The notes beneath the pieces were generated by a model. That model had not been told where the DNA came from, ran no database searches, and saw only the letters and a list, made by a program, of their open reading frames with translations. The position numbers and the translations under genes are program-made. Source: Planctomycetota bacterium (GTDB lineage Bacteria; Planctomycetota; Planctomycetia; Pirellulales; UBA1268). Taken from it: a DNA stretch of 9,951 nucleotides. Position 1 is the stretch's first letter, and every line of letters starts with the position of its first letter. Location of the stretch: positions 1 to 9,951 of the forward strand of contig QWPO01000095.1 in NCBI GenBank assembly GCA_003669255.1. Direction: 5' to 3'. Positions 5,679 through 9,951 of the stretch are shown here, one piece after another.

Positions 5679-8580
5679 GGACGAAGCACTCCAAAGGACC
5701 CAGGCAAGGGAAACCGCGATCACCACGACCGCTCACAGGCAGGAGCATACGGCCACGGCCGGCCACGGGCCACCGTCGGGGGTGCCCGACCACGTGCACC
5801 GCCGACTTGATGCGGCCGGGCTCAACCACCGACCGGTCCTCCTCTCGGTCGGCACCGACGTCGGCCTCACGGGCGAGCCCGCCGCCGAATGGCTGGTGGT
5901 GACGCCCGACCATCTCGCCGCCACCGACGGCCACGACACGCTCCGAGCGGTTGCCTGGCGGGGCGTGGAACGCGTCCGCACGACATCCGGGGTCGGCGGC
6001 GGCTCGCTCCAGGTTCGGACGGACGGCGTCTGGATCGACCTCGTCCGCTACTCCAATGCCCTGGCGACGAGGTTTCACAAGGTCTCGCGAGCACTCGACC
6101 GGTCCCGCGAGCGGCTCGCGGCCGGGCTGCCCGGGGAGGTCGAGGGCCTTGAGGGATCGCTCGACCCGCCCGCCTGCCCATCGTGCGGCTTGCGGCTCCA
6201 GACCGCGGAAGACGCCTGCCCGCGCTGCCTGCAGAAGGGTCAGATTCTCCGGCGGGTCGGCGGTCTGCTGGCTCCCTATGCCCGCGGTTCGGTGTTCCTC
6301 TGCCTGCTCACCTTCGTGGGCGTCGTCGCGGAACTGGTGCCGCCGAAGCTCCAGCAGTACATGGTCGACGACATTCTTTCCGCCAAGGCCGGCGAGGTGG
6401 GCGGCAGCACGCCCGACTTCAAGACAGCCCTGCTCGTCGTGGTGCTGGCGCTGGCGTTCTCCCGCGTGCTCCTCGCCGTGGTGGGCGTGATCAAGGGGCG
6501 GCTCACGTCAGCGATCGGCTCGGGGATCACCTCGGCGCTCCGGGAGGAGATGGTCCGGAAGCTGCAGGGCCTGTCGGTCGCCTACTACGACCGCCACCAA
6601 GTGGGTTCGATGATCAGCCGGGTCGCACACGACAGCGAGGTGCTGCATGGCCTCATGCACCAGATCACGGGCGGCTTCCTGCTGCAGATCGTGCAGCTCG
6701 TCGCCGTCGGCGCGATGCTCGTCTGGATCAACCCCAAACTGGCGATGTTCACGCTCATCCCGGTGCCGCTGGTGATCCTCGGCTCGTGGATCTTCTGGCG
6801 GCACGTCTACCCGCGGCACTACCGGCTCTGGGATGCGGCCAGCAAGCAGATGACCACGCTCTCCGGAATGCTCTCCGGCATCCGCGTCGTCAAAGCCTTC
6901 GCTCAGGAATCCCGCGAACTCGACCGCTTCCACGCCGCCAGCGACCACCTCCGCCAGTGGCGGCAGTGGGTGGAGCACACCAACACCACCTACGCTGCGT
7001 CGATGCAGATCGTCTTCAGCCTCGGCGGCCTGATCGTCTGGTATGTCGGTGGTCGTGACGTGATCGGTGGCAGCATGACGCTTGGGCAGTTGATCGCGTT
7101 TCTCGCCTACCTCGCGATGTTCTATGCCCCACTCGGCGCGCTCTCCAACTTCACCACTTGGCTCACCAGCTTTCTTTCCGGCAGCAAGCGGGTGCTCGAA
7201 CTACTTGACACCCCGGCGCTGGTCACCGAGCCCGCGAACCCGGAACGCTGGAACGAGGTGCGGGGCGAAATCCGGTTCGCGAACGTCACCTTTGGCTACG
7301 ACCGCAATCAGCCCGTGCTGCACGATGTGTCGTTTGAGGTGAAGCCGGGCGAGATGATCGGGATCGTTGGTCGGTCGGGATCCGGCAAGAGCACGCTCGT
7401 CAACCTCTTGGCCCGGTTTCACGACGTCCAGGAGGGCTCGATCACGGTCGATGGCCACGACATCCGGCAGCTCTCGTCCCACGACCTCCGCGAGCGGCTC
7501 GGGATCGTGTTCCAAGACTCCTTTCTGTTTCGCGGCACGATCTGGAAAAACCTCTCCTTCGGCCGGCCGCAAGCGACGATCGAAGAGGGGCTCACCGCCG
7601 CCAAGGCAGCCGGGGCCCACGACTTCCTCTGCCGCCAGCCGCTGGCCTACGAAACCCTTCTCGGCGAGCACGGCGCCGGCCTTTCCGGCGGCGAGAAGCA
7701 GCGGCTCTCGATCGCCCGCACGCTCCTCTACGACCCGCGGATCCTCGTGCTCGATGAGGCAACAAGCAACATCGACGCCGAGGCAGAGAAGGCGATCCAG
7801 GAGGCGCTTGCTGTGCTCGTCCGCGGGCGGACGACGATCGCGATCGCCCACCGGCTCTCCACGCTTCGCAACGCCGACCGGATCCTGGCCTTCGACCGCG
7901 GCCGCCTGGTGGAGCAGGGGACGCACGCCGAACTCCTCGCCGCCGACGGCGTTTACGCCCGGCTCGTGAAGATCCAGACGCAGGTCACGAAGCAGCCGAC
8001 GATCGACACGCTGATCGCCGAGCAGGAAACCCCCGACGCGAGCAAGATTCCTGAGTCGCCCTCAACGACCGCCGCGAGCATCGTCTGGCTCGAGCCTGCG
8101 CGGCACCACTTCGCGATCGGCCCGCAGGAGCGGATCGAGATGGAGTCATCTGAGGCGGCCACGGCCTCCGGCATCTTCATCATCCGCACGTTTCCAGCCA
8201 CGCATCCGGACGAGTATCTCTCCATCAGGGGATGGGACGAGCACGGCGACGAGGTGGAACTGGGCATGATCCGTCGGCTCGCCGACTGGCCGGATGCGGA
8301 TCAGGGCGTCATCCGCACCGCCCTGCAGCGGCGATCACTGATCCGCGAGGTTCGCCGGGTGCACGACGTGCGGCTGGTACACGGCTACCTCGACTTCGAC
8401 GTCGAGAGCGACGTGGGCCGCCGGCAGTTCACAGCCCGATGGACGCAGGGTCAGGCCTTCGACTTCGGCACCGGCGGCAAGATGCTCGTTGATACCGACG
8501 AGAACCGCTGGGTCGTGCCCCGGATCGACGACCTACCAGCGGCCGACCGGGAGCGGTTCCTGCAGTACGTCTATTGGTAG
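5677..8580 (+). CDS. ABC exporter fused to PH-like, zinc-ribbon and DUF1854 domains
   Basis: A 967-aa ATP-driven exporter half-transporter, expected to dimerise in the cytoplasmic membrane. Order of parts: a His/Thr/Ala-rich lead (1-45); a compact domain resembling a bacterial PH-like fold (51-142); a zinc ribbon with C167-C170 and C181-C184; six predicted membrane helices in an ABC type-1 exporter domain (about 203-222, 250-272, 334-350, 355-373, 441-458, 468-485); and a nucleotide-binding domain with Walker A GRSGSGKST (565-573), Q-loop Q613, signature LSGGEKQR (669-676), Walker B ILVLDEATS (689-697, E694) and H-loop H725. All catalytic residues are intact. Residues about 800-967 match my knowledge of DUF1854, found in other bacteria as a separate small protein beside an ABC transporter named for association with cyanophycin metabolism. 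No cyanophycin gene is in the window, so cargo is unknown. Start uncertain: the ATG at 5677 lacks a ribosome site; in-frame GTGs at 5782 and 5794 would remove only the low-complexity lead. Confidence 0.93.
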   Translation: MDEALQRTQARETAITTTAHRQEHTATAGHGPPSGVPDHVHRRLDAAGLNHRPVLLSVGTDVGLTGEPAAEWLVVTPDHLAATDGHDTLRAVAWRGVERVRTTSGVGGGSLQVRTDGVWIDLVRYSNALATRFHKVSRALDRSRERLAAGLPGEVEGLEGSLDPPACPSCGLRLQTAEDACPRCLQKGQILRRVGGLLAPYARGSVFLCLLTFVGVVAELVPPKLQQYMVDDILSAKAGEVGGSTPDFKTALLVVVLALAFSRVLLAVVGVIKGRLTSAIGSGITSALREEMVRKLQGLSVAYYDRHQVGSMISRVAHDSEVLHGLMHQITGGFLLQIVQLVAVGAMLVWINPKLAMFTLIPVPLVILGSWIFWRHVYPRHYRLWDAASKQMTTLSGMLSGIRVVKAFAQESRELDRFHAASDHLRQWRQWVEHTNTTYAASMQIVFSLGGLIVWYVGGRDVIGGSMTLGQLIAFLAYLAMFYAPLGALSNFTTWLTSFLSGSKRVLELLDTPALVTEPANPERWNEVRGEIRFANVTFGYDRNQPVLHDVSFEVKPGEMIGIVGRSGSGKSTLVNLLARFHDVQEGSITVDGHDIRQLSSHDLRERLGIVFQDSFLFRGTIWKNLSFGRPQATIEEGLTAAKAAGAHDFLCRQPLAYETLLGEHGAGLSGGEKQRLSIARTLLYDPRILVLDEATSNIDAEAEKAIQEALAVLVRGRTTIAIAHRLSTLRNADRILAFDRGRLVEQGTHAELLAADGVYARLVKIQTQVTKQPTIDTLIAEQETPDASKIPESPSTTAASIVWLEPARHHFAIGPQERIEMESSEAATASGIFIIRTFPATHPDEYLSIRGWDEHGDEVELGMIRRLADWPDADQGVIRTALQRRSLIREVRRVHDVRLVHGYLDFDVESDVGRRQFTARWTQGQAFDFGTGGKMLVDTDENRWVVPRIDDLPAADRERFLQYVYW

Positions 8581-8596
8581 GGCCAATAGCCCTTTT
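8571..8596 (+). terminator. terminator-like hairpin overlapping the ABC gene stop
   Basis: CTATTGG (8571-8577) pairs with CCAATAG (8583-8589) around a 5-base loop; the stop codon TAG lies in the loop. CCCTTTT follows. An alternative stem, AGGGC (8579-8583) with GCCCT (8589-8593), runs directly into TTT and looks like a short rho-independent terminator. The two stems share bases and cannot form together. Confidence 0.55.
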
Positions 8597-8649
8597 CGGA
8601 TGGGTCAACAGCCCGGGACGGTGCAGGCGACGGTGATTTTGCCGGTGCG

Positions 8650-8678
8650 TTGCGAACCTCCTCCCCAGCACTTACAAA
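8650..8678 (+). promoter_or_regulatory. possible sigma70-type promoter for the DUF937 gene
   Basis: TTGCGA (8650-8655) and TACAAA (8673-8678) are 17 nt apart, each matching four of six consensus bases. Transcription would start near 8685 and leave a leader of about 125 nt containing the small stems at 8722-8752. It is the best-spaced candidate in this gap but the match is only moderate. Confidence 0.35.
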
Positions 8679-8801
8679 AACTGTCCGGCCGAACGATCCA
8701 GGGAATGGTTCAACACCAATCCTCGATCCGAGGCCGCCGCCCGGCGGGGCGGGACAATGACTGAACTTCGGTGGTTTTTCTTGCACGGTTCCCTTCCTTC
8801 T

Positions 8802-8805
8802 GGAG
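8802..8805 (+). promoter_or_regulatory. Shine-Dalgarno site deciding between two adjacent ATGs
   Basis: GGAG (8802-8805) is 7 nt before the ATG at 8813 but only 4 nt before the ATG at 8810. The second ATG is therefore preferred; the choice changes only one residue. Confidence 0.6.
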
Positions 8806-8812
8806 TTAGATG

Positions 8813-9949
8813 ATGAATATTTCGGATCTGATCATGAGCCAGCTGACGTCGCCCGACGTGCTGAGCAAGCTGGGTGGCCTCATCGGTGCCAACGACTCGC
8901 AGACCAAGACCGCGACGAGCGCCGCTGTGCCGGCCCTGCTCAACGTGTTTGGCAAGATGGCGTCGACCAACAGCGGCGCCGACCAACTCGCCAAGGCGAT
9001 GGGCGGCCTCGACCTCGGCATGCTCGGTAACCTCGCCGGCCTCCTCGGCGGCAACCAGGCATCGGGCCTCGGCAGCCTCGGCGGCAACCTGCTGACGTCG
9101 CTGCTCGGTGGCGGCAACAACCTGTCGAGCCTCGTCGGCACGATTGCCTCGTTTGCCGGCATGCAGCCCGGCATCATGAAGACGCTGCTCACCTACCTCG
9201 CCCCGATGGTGCTCGGCATGGTGGCCAAGCAGTTCACGGGCAAGCCCGATGCTGCGAGCGTATCGCGTCTGTTCTCGGAGCAGTCCGGCAACATCCGCAA
9301 CGCCCTGCCGCGTGGCCTGTCGCTCGGTGACTTCGGCGCGGTGAGCGGTGGCTCGGCCACCCCCGCCCGCCACGGCAGCCACTCGCACGAACCGCAGCCC
9401 GCTGGCGGCCTGCCCGGCTGGCTCCTGCCGCTGCTGGCGCTCGGTGCCCTCGGCCTCGGCTGGTACCTCTGGAACCAGAATCAGGCCAAGAATGCTGGCG
9501 AGGCCGTGGTGGTCGAAGGCGAGCGGAAGGTCGGCCCCGTGACCGAGCGGGTCACCGAGGTGATCGAGCGTCAGGGTCGGAACGTCACCGACACGGTCGT
9601 CGAATCGTTCTCGATCGACCCGAAGTTCCTCGAGGCGGTCCGCATCGGCAAGAACGCCACCGAGCTGTTCGGCGGCCTGTCGAGCGTCCTCAAGGGCGTG
9701 ACCAACGAAGAGACGGCCCGCCTGGCGGTGCCGGAACTCGAGAAGCTCGCCCCGATGCTCACCTCGCTCGAGGATGAGGCCGGCAAGCTGCCCGCCGAGG
9801 AGAAGCCCATCTTCGCCGACTTCATCGGCAAGAACCTGGGCATGTTGACGACGGTGATCGACACGGTCATGGCGCTCCCGGGCGTCAGGGACCTGCTCGG
9901 CCCGGTCGTCGGCCCGATGGTCGAGACGCTCACCAAGATGTCGAAGTGA
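8813..9949 (+). CDS. DUF937 protein with central membrane segment
   Basis: A complete 378-aa protein. Residues about 1-160 resemble DUF937 (the family of E. coli YidB, about 130 aa), with the typical start ISDLIMSQLTSPDVLSKLGG, then AAVPALLNVF (37-46) and a Gly/Leu-rich stretch (66-108: LGNLAGLLGG, LGSLGGNLL). A His/Ser/Pro-rich linker (180-198) leads to one strong membrane segment at 200-220 (PGWLLPLLALGALGLGWYLW), followed by a helical, charged C-terminal half (225-378) that I do not recognise. The DUF937 part would sit on one side of the membrane and the tail on the other; orientation is uncertain. Codons are strongly biased to AAC, AAG, GGC and CTC/CTG, hinting at high expression. It has its own upstream gap and candidate promoter, so it is probably transcribed apart from the ABC gene. 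DUF937 function is not established. Confidence 0.88.
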   Translation: MNISDLIMSQLTSPDVLSKLGGLIGANDSQTKTATSAAVPALLNVFGKMASTNSGADQLAKAMGGLDLGMLGNLAGLLGGNQASGLGSLGGNLLTSLLGGGNNLSSLVGTIASFAGMQPGIMKTLLTYLAPMVLGMVAKQFTGKPDAASVSRLFSEQSGNIRNALPRGLSLGDFGAVSGGSATPARHGSHSHEPQPAGGLPGWLLPLLALGALGLGWYLWNQNQAKNAGEAVVVEGERKVGPVTERVTEVIERQGRNVTDTVVESFSIDPKFLEAVRIGKNATELFGGLSSVLKGVTNEETARLAVPELEKLAPMLTSLEDEAGKLPAEEKPIFADFIGKNLGMLTTVIDTVMALPGVRDLLGPVVGPMVETLTKMSK

Positions 9950-9951
9950 GC

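Larger units (their letters stand above)
8581..8812. other. intergenic region before the DUF937 gene
   Basis: This 232-bp gap holds the tail of the terminator-like hairpin, a possible promoter at 8650-8678, and two small stems near 8722-8752 (CCTCG-ATC-CGAGG and CCGCC-GCCC-GGCGG) that would fall in the 5' leader. An open frame of about 54 codons from 8600 shows no ribosome site or family signal and was not called. Confidence 0.5.

Noticed and set aside
5164..6078. 304-codon open frame on the minus strand
   Set aside because: It spans the DUF1080 gene in a different frame and the antisense of the ABC gene's start, with no recognisable domain.
8600..8764. 54-codon open frame from an ATG in the gap before the DUF937 gene
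   Set aside because: It has no ribosome site, no family signal, and overlaps the candidate promoter and leader stems.

Overview
The window is GC-rich bacterial chromosome with dense protein coding on both strands. The gene set points to a planctomycete, most likely within Planctomycetia/Pirellulales. The reasons are a secreted DUF1080 (3-keto-disaccharide hydrolase) protein, a J-domain protein fused to leucine-rich repeats, a tandem parvulin-like protein with degenerate active sites, a very long ABC exporter with extra PH-like, zinc-ribbon and DUF1854 modules, and an intergenic repeat of a kind I recall as dispersed in planctomycete genomes. No rRNA, tRNA, CRISPR array, transposase or phage gene was seen. 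The lineage call is inference from gene content, not from a marker gene.

Layout, left to right. Bases 1-87 hold no firmly supported gene, perhaps the last codons of a plus-strand gene. At 88-2028 (minus) lies a membrane-anchored protein of two SurA/parvulin-type modules. A 165-bp divergent intergenic region separates it from a plus-strand pair: the J-domain/LRR protein (2194-2892) and a secreted alpha/beta-hydrolase (2894-3682), which are probably translationally coupled. Converging on them is cysteine synthase (3696-4658, minus). A 363-bp gap (4659-5021) carries a repeat-like segment and two hairpins. Next is the DUF1080 protein (5022-5678, minus), whose start codon practically touches the start of the divergent 967-aa ABC transporter fusion (5677-8580, plus). 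After a 232-bp gap with a terminator-like structure and a possible promoter comes a complete DUF937 protein with a central membrane segment (8813-9949, plus).

The genes do not form one obvious pathway. Three are predicted to act at or beyond the cytoplasmic membrane (tandem parvulin, hydrolase, DUF1080 protein) and two are integral membrane proteins (ABC fusion, DUF937 protein); cysteine synthase is housekeeping metabolism. The most unusual items are the ABC/PH-like/zinc-ribbon/DUF1854 fusion, the doubled parvulin protein in which the conserved histidine positions of both modules are replaced, the J-domain/LRR fusion, the DUF937 protein with a large unassigned C-terminal half, and the repeat-bearing gap.
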